A stretch of 22,956 bases of DNA from an uncultured bacterium (GTDB lineage Bacteria > Bacillota > Clostridia > Lachnospirales > Lachnospiraceae): assembly GCA_947088515.1 (NCBI GenBank), contig CAMUHA010000027.1:1-22956 (forward strand). Direction: 5' to 3'. A model generated the notes under the pieces. The model was not told the origin of the DNA. It worked only from the letters and a program-made list of their open reading frames with translations, and made no database searches. Shown piece by piece: positions 5,965-14,529 of this stretch. Numbering within the stretch: position 1 is the stretch's first letter; every line of letters begins with the position of its first letter. The position numbers and the translations under genes are program-made.

Positions 5965-7509
5965 CTATAAATCAAACCGCAAAATTTCTTTTTTCAGCTC
6001 TTTATAGATATTTTCCCCGACAGTACCTTGCAGATTTGAAAAAGCTTTTTGTACATCCTTCATACGTTCATCATACAATGGGTCTTTTTCTCCATCCAAA
6101 ACCATTTGTATAAACTTAGGTAAATTCGCTTTCCCCTTAGCCTTTGCACGGTAGTAATTGTTTGTATAATTAACCGGCGAATTTTTGCAATTCTCAGCAT
6201 TTAACCGATGCTGATATATATGAATTGGCTTTCCTGTAATCATATATTCCGGTATAATTGAGCTATATGTAGTAATAAGAGCATCTGATAAGCGGAATGA
6301 AATCTCATAACCTCCATTCTCATCAAGCACTGCATTATCTGACTCTTTAATTCTTTCCTCCAAACGCTGTACATATTCTAAAGCTTCATTTGCCCCCCTG
6401 CTTTCCAGCATTGCCTTCAATAATGGATGAGGACGCCAGATTAATGCGCAGCCCTCTCTGTTTATCAGCTGTTCCCATATTATCTCATGCGCTACCTGCG
6501 CAAAATCTTTTCTCCCCGGATGGTTTTCAGCAAAAACAAGTCCTCGAAGGAAAAAAGACAAATGCGTATTAACCAAAAATACCTTACGCCCATATAGCTT
6601 TTCCTTCCATCCCCTGGGATAAAAAGGCGGCATTTTCATCCCCTCCACAATTGCATCCACCTTAGGCGAACCAATTGCAAGCAGTTTTTTTCTGTCAACA
6701 TTATGCTCTATATAAATCTGCTTTACCCTTTCCGATTGTACTAACACCTTGTCAGCAGCCATAACTGCGTTTGTACAGCACATAAACGCTCCCTGCCTGG
6801 GTGAATAGTACCCCATCATACCATACGGACTATAGATAAGCTGTTCCGTATATTTCTTTAGATTATATGAATAAAACTGCTCCGGAACTCTTGTAACATT
6901 GTTGGTATCATCATATGGATTATGTATAAAAATCATGTCTGGCAGCTCTTTTTCCAAATCATATTTATCCCAATCTATAACAGGAACATTTTCAGGAAAT
7001 AAATGTTTCTCACTTATTAGCTCCGTCTGATGCCCCCATCCATTTAATTCGAAATAGGGGATTACTATCACCGCCGTCTCACACTCCGCATCTGCCTGTG
7101 CAGCCCTCCATATACTTTCAAGGCTTGTCCACATAGATGCCTTATAAGGAAAAAATGCCACCTTTAAAATCACTTTAATGCCACATTTTACATCTCTGTA
7201 TATTTTATCAATACGGGCATCCAGTTCTTTTTTCCAGAGCTTCCCGCTTCCTTTTCCCTGCTTCTCTATCTCATTACTGATTAAAAATAATCTTTCACAA
7301 TATTCTTCCAATTGCTTTATAACCGTTTCCTGGTCATTTTCAAACTGCTCAATGGCAGTTCCAATTGTTACGGCACACGCCTGACAATCCGCAAGGATGT
7401 TTGTTGCTTCTCCATACTGTCTTTTGTTAATACAAAAAAGCATTTCTTTATGCGCTTCTTTCAATGTCATAAGCATTTGAAGAATCTGTTTTTTAATTGC
7501 TTTTCTCAT
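5965..7509 (-). CDS. CDP-glycerol glycerophosphotransferase-like protein (surface polymer synthesis)
   Basis: A 514-residue protein. The first ~110 residues are helical and charged, probably coiled coil. The rest resembles the GT-B-like CDP-glycerol glycerophosphotransferase family (Glyphos_transf, TagF/TagB type). Visible landmarks are GSPKVD (about 280-285), WRPHPLL (RPHP near 359-362) and SDALITTYSSIIPEYMITGKP (about 408-428), which match the family's nucleotide-binding region. TagF-type enzymes transfer glycerol phosphate from CDP-glycerol to a growing polymer at the inner membrane face. Here the donor could be another CDP-linked polyol or a sugar; that is not decided by sequence. The start is the ATG at 7509, with GGGAGG 6 bases upstream; a longer reading from TTG at 7539 has no ribosome site. 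It is the only polymer-building transferase in the window and anchors the idea of a surface glycan. Confidence 0.8.
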   Translation of the reverse strand: MRKAIKKQILQMLMTLKEAHKEMLFCINKRQYGEATNILADCQACAVTIGTAIEQFENDQETVIKQLEEYCERLFLISNEIEKQGKGSGKLWKKELDARIDKIYRDVKCGIKVILKVAFFPYKASMWTSLESIWRAAQADAECETAVIVIPYFELNGWGHQTELISEKHLFPENVPVIDWDKYDLEKELPDMIFIHNPYDDTNNVTRVPEQFYSYNLKKYTEQLIYSPYGMMGYYSPRQGAFMCCTNAVMAADKVLVQSERVKQIYIEHNVDRKKLLAIGSPKVDAIVEGMKMPPFYPRGWKEKLYGRKVFLVNTHLSFFLRGLVFAENHPGRKDFAQVAHEIIWEQLINREGCALIWRPHPLLKAMLESRGANEALEYVQRLEERIKESDNAVLDENGGYEISFRLSDALITTYSSIIPEYMITGKPIHIYQHRLNAENCKNSPVNYTNNYYRAKAKGKANLPKFIQMVLDGEKDPLYDERMKDVQKAFSNLQGTVGENIYKELKKEILRFDL

Positions 7510-7535
7510 AGTAATCCTCCCTGCGGCCAGTTCCT

Positions 7536-7569
7536 GCAAATTTGCCTGTGAAAAATTTATTTTTCACAG
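7536..7569 (-). repeat. Perfect 10-base inverted repeat plus abutting palindrome between two operon genes
   Basis: ctgtgaaaaa (7546-7555) and tttttcacag (7560-7569) are exact complements around a 4-base loop, directly after the stop of the WcbI-like gene at 7572. The palindrome gcaaatttgc (7536-7545) abuts it. In RNA the first would be a stable hairpin; no T tract follows, so it is more likely an mRNA processing or stabilising hairpin, or a protein site, than a terminator. Confidence 0.5.
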
Positions 7570-7571
7570 TA

Positions 7572-8813
7572 TTACCATTCTTCCTTTATTTGTTTGATTT
7601 TACTGCAAACGGAATAGTATAACCGGATGTATTCCTCAAAAGTCATTTTTCTGACTCCATTATAAGCTGTAACAATAAATAAGGTGTCTCTGTCGCACCA
7701 CTCTAATCCTAAATGTTTAGCAACACTGGGATATACCGGAATCTCTGTACAGTGATTTATATGGATTTGATTGACAGGATTGTTTTCATCCTCTCTCATT
7801 TCTGTTATTTCTGTCGTATCCATTCCAAGATGTTCCACTATACGTGTAACCATCTCCCACACCAGATCTGTCTGCATATGCGTCATATCTCTAAATAGCA
7901 TTCTTTTTTGGTAGTTCTCTTTAATATAAGAAGCAATTTTAATATCGCACGCATTTTCCTGATATTCTGTTATACGAAGTATCATTTCAATATGCTTATC
8001 AACCTCTTCCTTTGTATAAAAATTATCAGACGCAAGCAATGACACAATTTCTTCGACATCTTTGCCTTCTTCTATCATTCTGTTTATATTGGAATCTGCC
8101 CACCGAAAAGGACTATGTCCCTTCTTTTCTTTGCTCAATATAAAATATTCATTTTGGGTATTTCTCCAGTCATTTTTAAGTTGTGGCCAGTATAATCTAA
8201 CTAACACAGTGGGGACGATTACTGTTTTACAATTTTTAGGTAATTCCTCCTTTTTAAAGAATTTCTTATTTTTTTCTTCATGATTAATGCAAATGTATAG
8301 TTCACATAAACTTTTTAAAAAGCTAATTGTCTTTAATGACCATCTGGTCTTCCAATAATGGGTTGTAAAGCGGAACAATTGATATTGTTCTGTAAAGCTT
8401 TTACATTCCTTTAAAAAATCAAATATCATTGACAGCTGACAGTTTCCGGCAACAATAGCTATTTTCTTATTAATTAATATTGCTTCCAATATCTGAATAT
8501 CAATATAGTCCTCAAATAAGTGCAAACCACTGGCCATTATTTCATTTTCAATATGAGGAAATGGCGTATCGCATACAACAATATAATCATTTGTTCCATC
8601 ATAATCATTCCATTCAATAATAGGAATCGTATGTTCATCATCAAAAAACTCTGGATGACATCTCTCATCCGTCACACAGCCTTTTATCTTAAATACTTTT
8701 TTATATTTCTCAAAAAAATTTTTTGCTGTACTCCCATATCCCCATAAAACTATATTACAAACTGTAATCTTCTCTTTTATCTGCTCTCTGATTTCACCTG
8801 CACTTTTTTTCAT
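7572..8813 (-). CDS. WcbI-like polysaccharide modification protein with N-terminal Rossmann-like domain (copy 3)
   Basis: A 413-residue two-part protein. Residues 1-110 look like a small nucleotide-binding Rossmann module (NIVLWGYGSTAKNFFEKY, then YIVVCDTPF). Residues 115-413 resemble WcbI (PF18588), a capsule acetyltransferase described in Burkholderia; the signature GNCQ is at 123-126. Later blocks shared with the other two copies are RLYWPQ, DNFYTKEEVDKH and EIPVYPSV. By family, a role in acyl transfer to a glycan is likely; the donor may be CoA or, given the setting, an acyl-ACP (inference). A GGGAGAAATATAG ribosome site precedes the ATG. It follows the AMP-forming ligase by 27 bases, placing it in the module with the SDR and ACP at 11083. 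Confidence is good for the family and low for the exact reaction. Confidence 0.75.
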   Translation of the reverse strand: MKKSAGEIREQIKEKITVCNIVLWGYGSTAKNFFEKYKKVFKIKGCVTDERCHPEFFDDEHTIPIIEWNDYDGTNDYIVVCDTPFPHIENEIMASGLHLFEDYIDIQILEAILINKKIAIVAGNCQLSMIFDFLKECKSFTEQYQLFRFTTHYWKTRWSLKTISFLKSLCELYICINHEEKNKKFFKKEELPKNCKTVIVPTVLVRLYWPQLKNDWRNTQNEYFILSKEKKGHSPFRWADSNINRMIEEGKDVEEIVSLLASDNFYTKEEVDKHIEMILRITEYQENACDIKIASYIKENYQKRMLFRDMTHMQTDLVWEMVTRIVEHLGMDTTEITEMREDENNPVNQIHINHCTEIPVYPSVAKHLGLEWCDRDTLFIVTAYNGVRKMTFEEYIRLYYSVCSKIKQIKEEW

Positions 8814-8840
8814 CTATATTTCTCCCTTCATTACCAATTG

Positions 8841-10229
8841 CTACTCTAATTTATTATATAAAATCTTTCCTGCCTCATTTCTGGGCAGGCTGTCGATAAA
8901 ATGAACATGAAATACACTGGAATTAATATTCGTTTTTTCAGCAATATAATGTCTGATTTCATCATGGCGCTGCTTTATTGTCACATAAATATCCATATGT
9001 TCGTCATTTCCAACACAGGCGCATTCTATATTAAAAGCATATTTAATAATATTCTCACATTCATCTAATCCTACCCTGTACCCACATAATTTTAAAAATC
9101 GTTTTTTTCTCCCTACAATATAAAAAAAACCATCTTTATCAAATTTAGCCATATCCCCTGTCAGCAAAACCCCTTGTCGCTCATCCGGCAAAGCCAAATC
9201 ATCTCTGGACTGGGCATACCCCAGTGTAACATTGGGTCCACGATACACCATTTCACCAATTACACCTGCCTTGCTGATTTCATTACCAGTTTCATCTATA
9301 AGGTACAAATGTCCGTTAGGAATGGCTTTTCCAATACTGCCGCATTTCTCAATGGCATACTCGGCAGGCAAATATGACATCCTGGCGCTTCCTTCAGTCT
9401 GCCCATAAGTTACAATAAAGCGTCTGTTAGTCTGTCTGGCATACTCGGCAAACTCGCGGTGAAGGTCCTCACGCAGCTTTCCACCCCCCTGTGACAATAA
9501 TTTTAGAGAGGGAAGTTCCATTTTGAAAAAGCGTAGTTTCTTTAAAAGCTCATAGGCATATGGCACATTGGTGAAACTTGTTGCCTCTTCTTTCTTAAAA
9601 AAATCCCAGTATTTTGGGGTTAAAACATTTAAAGAAGTTAATAAAACCGTTGCACCGGAATATAGATGACTATTTAATATTGACAAACCATATGTATAAT
9701 TAATAGGCAGGTCCAGCATTGGTTTATCTTTGGTATTTAATCCAAAGAAAGATGATATATTTCCAGCCTGTGCCTCTAAATTTTTATAAGAATGTCTTAC
9801 CAGCTTTGGGCTTCCTGTAGAACCTGACGTAGTTAATAAAAGCGCAAGCTCATCATACATAGAATAACCTGACCACCCAGTAGACACCAAAGCATATTGA
9901 TAATCCATAAGCAAAATTTCTTCATCTGAGACCATTTCAACAGGCTTCCAAATATATTCAGGCCGGTAAATATCCATTAACTCGTCTAAAAGCTCCTGGT
10001 CCATAGACGCTCCAAGCATAAGCGGAACTATGCGGTTTAGCATGGCCCCCAAATATCCCATTGCAGCGCCAACACAATTTTTACTCATCACAAAAATTAA
10101 AGTTCTTTTTTTTATACATTTTTGAAACTTATCTGCAAACTCTATCACTCTGCCATAGGTTGCTTCTTCTCCATTACTGTCTTTTAATGCAATAGCGTTA
10201 TTATTTTTTTTATCAATATTCAAAAACAT
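8841..10229 (-). CDS. AMP-forming acyl-acid ligase (ligase 3)
   Basis: A 462-residue member of the ANL adenylate-forming superfamily. Core motifs are in order: LLTTSGSTGSPKLVRHS (P-loop, near residue 131), VTYGQTEGSARM (near 273), LTGDMAKFDKDGFFYIVGRK (with the ATP-ribose-binding Asp), then LKLCGYRVGLDECE (hinge) and the catalytic lysine in PRNEAGKILYNKLE at the C-terminus. It should activate a carboxylic acid as acyl-AMP and pass it to a thiol, most plausibly the phosphopantetheine of the ACP at 11083, since no CoA-dependent partner is evident. It starts 10 bases after the SDR stop with an AAGGGTG ribosome site. It is slightly short for the family, with an economical N-terminal domain. The acid substrate cannot be told from sequence by eye. 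Confidence 0.88.
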   Translation of the reverse strand: MFLNIDKKNNNAIALKDSNGEEATYGRVIEFADKFQKCIKKRTLIFVMSKNCVGAAMGYLGAMLNRIVPLMLGASMDQELLDELMDIYRPEYIWKPVEMVSDEEILLMDYQYALVSTGWSGYSMYDELALLLTTSGSTGSPKLVRHSYKNLEAQAGNISSFFGLNTKDKPMLDLPINYTYGLSILNSHLYSGATVLLTSLNVLTPKYWDFFKKEEATSFTNVPYAYELLKKLRFFKMELPSLKLLSQGGGKLREDLHREFAEYARQTNRRFIVTYGQTEGSARMSYLPAEYAIEKCGSIGKAIPNGHLYLIDETGNEISKAGVIGEMVYRGPNVTLGYAQSRDDLALPDERQGVLLTGDMAKFDKDGFFYIVGRKKRFLKLCGYRVGLDECENIIKYAFNIECACVGNDEHMDIYVTIKQRHDEIRHYIAEKTNINSSVFHVHFIDSLPRNEAGKILYNKLE

Positions 10230-10239
10230 ATTTTCACCC

Positions 10240-10998
10240 TTACAGCATCATACTACCCGATACTTCCAGAATTTGTCCTGTTACATATTCTGACATTTCC
10301 GATGCAAAAAACACACATATATCCGCAATTTCTTCCGGAGTTCCAAGTCTTCCCATACCAATTTGCGGTATATTTTTATAGATATCGTTAATTGACTTTT
10401 GGATTCTTTCTGTTGCAATCATTCCAGGAGCAATGGCGTTTACACGCACATTATATTCTGCAAGTTCTTTTGCCATTGATTTTGTCAATGCGATTACTGC
10501 TCCTTTGCTTGCAGAATAAGCAATTTGCCCGCGGCTCCCTATAGAGCCGACTATTGACGCCATATTTATAATACTTCCCCATTTTTGTTTCATCATAAAT
10601 CTGGTTGCTATAAGCTGGGTCAATTCTAATAGACCAAATACGTTTACTTCAAACATTTCTCTGACCTTACTTTTAGAAATCATCCCTAAAAGTTCATTGC
10701 TTACCACTCCCGCATTATTTACAAGAACATCAATTTTCCCTTGTTCTTTCTTTATCTGCATTACACACTGTCTTATCCCGGATGAATCAGTTATGTCAAA
10801 ATATACAGGAATAATTTTCCCTTTTAATCCCTGACAATGCAGTTTAATCCATTCTTCAAGAATACCTTTTTCTCTCACATTGGCATACACAATGGCCCCC
10901 TCTTTGGCGAAACGCATTGCCGTACTTTTCCCAATTCCCCGCCCCGCTCCAGTGACCAGACACACCTTATTCGGCAATATTCCTGAACCTTTTTCCAT
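10240..10998 (-). CDS. FabG-like short-chain dehydrogenase/reductase
   Basis: A 252-residue classical SDR. The cofactor motif TGAGRGIG is at 16-23, NNAG at 94-97, and the catalytic Ser148, Tyr161 and Lys165 (YSASK) are all present; the C-terminus (GQILEVSGSMML) fits the FabG group. FabG enzymes reduce 3-oxoacyl-ACP with NADPH. Here it lies between an ACP (11083) and an AMP-forming ligase (8841), so it may act on a carrier-bound oxo- or hydroxyacyl group, or alternatively on a sugar. Since no ketosynthase is present, a fatty acid elongation role is unlikely. The ATG is preceded by GGGGGATAGAT. Confidence 0.88.
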   Translation of the reverse strand: MEKGSGILPNKVCLVTGAGRGIGKSTAMRFAKEGAIVYANVREKGILEEWIKLHCQGLKGKIIPVYFDITDSSGIRQCVMQIKKEQGKIDVLVNNAGVVSNELLGMISKSKVREMFEVNVFGLLELTQLIATRFMMKQKWGSIINMASIVGSIGSRGQIAYSASKGAVIALTKSMAKELAEYNVRVNAIAPGMIATERIQKSINDIYKNIPQIGMGRLGTPEEIADICVFFASEMSEYVTGQILEVSGSMML

Positions 10999-11016
10999 AT
11001 CTATCCCCCATATATC

Positions 11017-11031
11017 ACAGGCTGCGCCTGT
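11017..11031 (-). repeat. Short inverted repeat between the ACP and SDR genes
   Basis: acaggc-tgc-gcctgt is a 6-base stem with a 3-base loop in the 84-base gap between the ACP at 11083 and the SDR, 19 bases before the SDR start. No T tract follows. It could be a weak mRNA hairpin; no function is assigned. Confidence 0.3.
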
Positions 11032-11082
11032 AACAGTGCGCCAGTAGTGCGTTTGGAAGCATACTCCCAGACTTATATATTC

Positions 11083-11328
11083 TTATTTTTGCATACTTAT
11101 CCCATACTTTTCTAATATCGAAATTCCCTGGTCAAATGACTCCAAAGCCAAAATATCTTCTGTATCCAGCATAATATCAAAAGCATCTTCCAAAGCCGTA
11201 ACAAGGGCTAAGTGCCCCACAGAGTCCCAGTCTTTTGTCTCATTCCTTTTAATTTGTGTTTCATCAAAGTCTGGAGCTAATGCTAAAATTCTGCAGAATA
11301 TATTTTTATACATTTCTAAATTATCCAT
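11083..11328 (-). CDS. Acyl carrier protein (ACP 3)
   Basis: An 81-residue discrete acyl carrier protein. The pantetheine attachment site is Ser36 in DWDSVGHLALVTALEDAFDI. It is clearly a paralogue of the ACP at 14530: same serine position, the same WDSVGH motif, MDN start and KYGI near the C-terminus. The ribosome site is weak (only GGTG upstream of the ATG), so translation may rely on the flow of ribosomes along the operon. Its neighbours are a GNAT upstream and an SDR plus AMP-forming ligase downstream, which makes it the carrier for ligase 3. No phosphopantetheinyl transferase is in the window, so the host enzyme must activate it. Confidence 0.92.
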   Translation of the reverse strand: MDNLEMYKNIFCRILALAPDFDETQIKRNETKDWDSVGHLALVTALEDAFDIMLDTEDILALESFDQGISILEKYGISMQK

Positions 11329-11393
11329 ATCAACACCATTTTCTTTTACTTATTACTATCATTTCTTCTCTCATTTACATACAACTAATCTAT

Positions 11394-12077
11394 TTAATCT
11401 TTTATATAAATATCAAATGGCTGTATAAATCTTATATTTCCCTTACTTAAGGATATATGTAAATTTAATGAAGCCACATTGTCTGTTGATATCCGGCTAT
11501 ATAAAGTCTTAATCCCTTTTTTCTGCAACTGTGAAAGTTCAAACGCATATAAACTTATGCCTGCACCTTTTGACTGCCATTTGGGCAATACAGCGCCTAA
11601 TACAGTTTCATACTCGCTCTCGCTAACCTGGATGGCAATTAACGCTCCAACAAGCTCATCTTTATAAAAACAGCCAAATACTAATTTTTCATTTCTTTCA
11701 ATCTCTCTTATATAATCTTCCAGAACAGCAACTCCAACATTCTCTTCACAATTTAAAGATAAAAAAAATCTTCGGTCTTTTGTAAAAGCTTTTTTAGCCA
11801 CTTCGTATACTTCATCTGTTATATCTTTTAATTCCCTTACATCCATACGCACAAGTCTATCCAATCCTGTAAGTGATGAAAGTGCAATTTGGGCTTTTAC
11901 CGTTCTATCAACCATAATATAATGATTTTTTTTAAGTAATTCTCTGCCTGTCTGATTGAATGAATAAACCTCCAGCCGTGCATAATCCTTTTCATTTACA
12001 AGCAGTTTTTCTGTTATTTCCTCCTCTTCACCAATATGAATTTTACAGTAAGATGTTTTTATGCTATTCTCCTGCAT
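11394..12077 (-). CDS. GNAT-family acyltransferase
   Basis: A 227-residue protein whose C-terminal half is a GNAT fold: KLVFGCFYKDELVGALIAIQ, then VLPKWQSKGAGISLYAFEL with the Q/RxxGxG/A pyrophosphate-binding signature (QSKGAG), and SRISTDNVASLNLH, where Asn and the following helix are typical of the GNAT C-terminal part. The N-terminal half (about 1-100) is variable. GNATs transfer an acyl group, normally from CoA, to an amine; in this operon an acyl-ACP donor is possible. The start overlaps the end of the ketopantoate-reductase-like gene by 14 bases, with GAGGA at good spacing, so the two are translationally coupled. It lies 65 bases before the ACP at 11083. The acceptor, perhaps an amino sugar, is not known. 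Confidence 0.78.
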   Translation of the reverse strand: MQENSIKTSYCKIHIGEEEEITEKLLVNEKDYARLEVYSFNQTGRELLKKNHYIMVDRTVKAQIALSSLTGLDRLVRMDVRELKDITDEVYEVAKKAFTKDRRFFLSLNCEENVGVAVLEDYIREIERNEKLVFGCFYKDELVGALIAIQVSESEYETVLGAVLPKWQSKGAGISLYAFELSQLQKKGIKTLYSRISTDNVASLNLHISLSKGNIRFIQPFDIYIKD

Positions 12078-13017
12078 ACAGCAATTCCTCTTCTTTTTCC
12101 TTTAAGTAAACCCGCTCTCTTGCTTTAATACCATAATATAGCATTGTATTAACAGGTGTTGGGATTTGGCATTTTGCCCCATAACTCATTACCGTTCCTG
12201 CAAATGAATCAATTTCAGTCCGTCTTTGCGCCTCTATATCCTGCAGCATTGATGTTTTTTTCTCTGGAGGATAATTTACTAAAATATCAACAACATCATC
12301 CAAGTCCTGTTGTGTTAAATTAATTTTCTCCGCCTTCGCTATATCTAAAATTTCTTTCATGGAAGCACGCAGCAAAACTTTAATCTCATCAAACATACCA
12401 AAATACTTAAATTTTGCTCCTGTAAGCACAGATATCTGATTTGCTCCAATATTAATCATCCATTTTCTCCAAAGCATGCGCATCATATCAGGGTATATCA
12501 CTGCTTTTACTCCTGCTTTTAACAAATAATCCCTAACTTCAACCACTTCCTTTGCACACACCTCATTCTGGGCATACCCTAATTGTATCTCACCGCAAGT
12601 AGCAAACATAACGTCATAATTTATTCTGGCTGCATCTGTACGCATTACAATCCCATATAATACACGGTTGTCCGGAAATGCTTTTTTCACAACATCTGTA
12701 GCTGTGACGCCATTTAGCAGCGGCAGGATGACCGAATTTTCATTTACTGCCGCTTTCAAGTCCTGCATTGAATTTTCCAGGTCGTAATTTTTCATACATA
12801 AAATTACCAAATCCAATGGTTCGTGTTCTTTTTCTGTATTTAAAATTGAAGGGTATATTCTTCTTCCATTTACAGATAATCCCTTCTTCATTCTCTGACT
12901 TCTTTTTTCATTTCCAATTACAAATAAATTTTCTCTATACTCTTCATAGAGCAGACTGCAAAGCATTCCGCCAACTGCGCCTGTTCCAATTATTCCTGCT
13001 GTTTTAATCATCACCAT
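12064..13017 (-). CDS. Ketopantoate reductase-like oxidoreductase (ApbA/PanE family)
   Basis: A 317-residue NAD(P)-dependent reductase of the PanE/ApbA family, about normal length. The N-terminal Rossmann motif IGTGAVGG is at 10-17; LVILCMKNYD carries the family lysine segment; LLNGVTATD matches the conserved loop. The C-terminal helical domain shows WRKWMINIGANQISVLTG with the catalytic-type lysine, and TEIDSFAGTVMSYGAKCQIPTP, the family's C-terminal signature. PanE reduces 2-dehydropantoate to pantoate. Here, between an AMP-forming ligase and a GNAT/ACP pair, it more likely makes or modifies a 2-hydroxy acid that is then loaded on a carrier, but a genuine pantoate role cannot be excluded. 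Two in-frame ATG codons (13017 and 13011) are possible starts; GGTGAG lies directly before the first, so the second is spaced better. Confidence 0.85.
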   Translation of the reverse strand: MVMIKTAGIIGTGAVGGMLCSLLYEEYRENLFVIGNEKRSQRMKKGLSVNGRRIYPSILNTEKEHEPLDLVILCMKNYDLENSMQDLKAAVNENSVILPLLNGVTATDVVKKAFPDNRVLYGIVMRTDAARINYDVMFATCGEIQLGYAQNEVCAKEVVEVRDYLLKAGVKAVIYPDMMRMLWRKWMINIGANQISVLTGAKFKYFGMFDEIKVLLRASMKEILDIAKAEKINLTQQDLDDVVDILVNYPPEKKTSMLQDIEAQRRTEIDSFAGTVMSYGAKCQIPTPVNTMLYYGIKARERVYLKEKEEELLYAGE

Positions 13018-13018
13018 C

Positions 13019-14500
13019 TCACCTGTCTTCCCACATTGCCTTCAATTTTTTTCTGTCTAATTTTCCAACATAATTTCTTGGCAATTCGTCTACTATAATA
13101 AAGTCAACCGGCACTTTATAAGTTTCCAGTTTACTGAGTAAAAAAAGCTTTAACTCATCTGCACCAGCTTCCATTCCCTGTTTCAACGCCAAATACATAA
13201 CAGGTACATTCCCCAAAATACCGTTTTTATCTTCTCCCGCTATACATGCACATTCTTCTACTTTTTCATTGGTTAAGAGTGCATCCTCAATTTCAAAGGG
13301 AGAAACTTTTTTCCCGCCAATATTAATAACATCATTTGCACGTCCAACCAGAAAAATGAATCCGTCTTCATCTATGTATGCCAAATCGCTTGTTGCAAGA
13401 CCTCCTGCAACTAACACTTCTTTAGACAATTCAGCCTCATTCCAATACTCCTTCATACACGTAGCGCCACAAATAACCAGACGCCCAATGTTTTCTTTAG
13501 ATGATTGTATTTCCAGATTATTATCATCTATAATTTTAACTTTCATATTTTTTACAGGTCTGCCAATGGATTTTATCTTATCAGGATGTGAATTTAAATC
13601 CATATAGACCGCCCTATGCGCCTCTGTAGCTCCATAATTAATAAGCAGTCTTACATTTGGTAATTTCTGCATTACCATTTTACGCGCTTCCACATTCATT
13701 GGCGCTGTCCCGATTTCTACATAACGCAGATTGCCAAGAATCTTTTCCATGTGTCCTCTGGTTACCCGGTCTAAAATACTAAGCGCTGCAGGCGCTCCTG
13801 AAAAAGCCGTACAATAGTATCTTCTCATTCTGTCTTCCATATTTTTTATATTTGTAAAACCATCATGAACCACAAGAGTGGTCCCTTTATACATGTAGGC
13901 TCTCATGGTTCCTAAAGCATTCGAATGGTTTAACGGCAATGGCGCTAAAACAACATCGTCATCCTGCATATCAACTGCATTAATTATGTTATGAGCCCCA
14001 GCTTCCAAAATTCTATGTGTTAGTACAACCCCCTTCGCCAGCCCGGTAGTTCCAGTGGTATAAATAATATCCGCCACATCATCCAAAAAAACCGCTTCTT
14101 TAACATAATCTTTTATTTTCTGTTTATCATTTAGTTTTTTGTAAGGAATCAGCTCAATGTTTTTATATACATTATCACCAGATGTAAAAAAATATTTTGC
14201 TCCGGTACTTTCAATAATATGGTCAATCAAATCCTGTTTTGCATTAACTGCAACCGGAACGCATATTCCCCCTATCAAGTGCAGTCCAAAATAAAATGCA
14301 AAATATTCTTTTATTGGAGCTGCAGACAAAAGGACCCTGTCGCCTTTACAAATGCCTGTATTTTGCATAAAAGCTGCAGCTTTTCTCATCATTTCTCCAA
14401 GCTGCAAATATGTCAAATCACCATTCATTGCTGAAACTGCTAACTTATCCGGGACCTCATCAGCATGTATGTAAATCATATCTTCTATTGTAGCATTCAT
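13019..14500 (-). CDS. AMP-forming acyl-acid ligase (ligase 2)
   Basis: A 493-residue ANL-superfamily enzyme. In order: DIIYTTGTTGLAKGVVLTH (P-loop), INYGATEAHRAVYM, TSDLAYIDEDGFIFLVGRANDVINIGG with the conserved aspartate and hinge, and PRNYVGKLDRKKLKAM with the catalytic lysine near the C-terminus. It should adenylate a carboxylic acid and transfer it to the pantetheine arm of the ACP encoded immediately upstream (14530). The ATG has GGGAGG at good spacing. The stop lies just before the ketopantoate-reductase-like gene, with a one-base gap. It is longer than ligase 3 and more like acyl-CoA synthetases than NRPS adenylation domains, so a simple organic or hydroxy acid is a more likely substrate than an amino acid. 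That is inference. Confidence 0.88.
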   Translation of the reverse strand: MNATIEDMIYIHADEVPDKLAVSAMNGDLTYLQLGEMMRKAAAFMQNTGICKGDRVLLSAAPIKEYFAFYFGLHLIGGICVPVAVNAKQDLIDHIIESTGAKYFFTSGDNVYKNIELIPYKKLNDKQKIKDYVKEAVFLDDVADIIYTTGTTGLAKGVVLTHRILEAGAHNIINAVDMQDDDVVLAPLPLNHSNALGTMRAYMYKGTTLVVHDGFTNIKNMEDRMRRYYCTAFSGAPAALSILDRVTRGHMEKILGNLRYVEIGTAPMNVEARKMVMQKLPNVRLLINYGATEAHRAVYMDLNSHPDKIKSIGRPVKNMKVKIIDDNNLEIQSSKENIGRLVICGATCMKEYWNEAELSKEVLVAGGLATSDLAYIDEDGFIFLVGRANDVINIGGKKVSPFEIEDALLTNEKVEECACIAGEDKNGILGNVPVMYLALKQGMEAGADELKLFLLSKLETYKVPVDFIIVDELPRNYVGKLDRKKLKAMWEDR

Positions 14501-14529
14501 GGCCGTCCTCCCTTGTCCATCTATATAAA

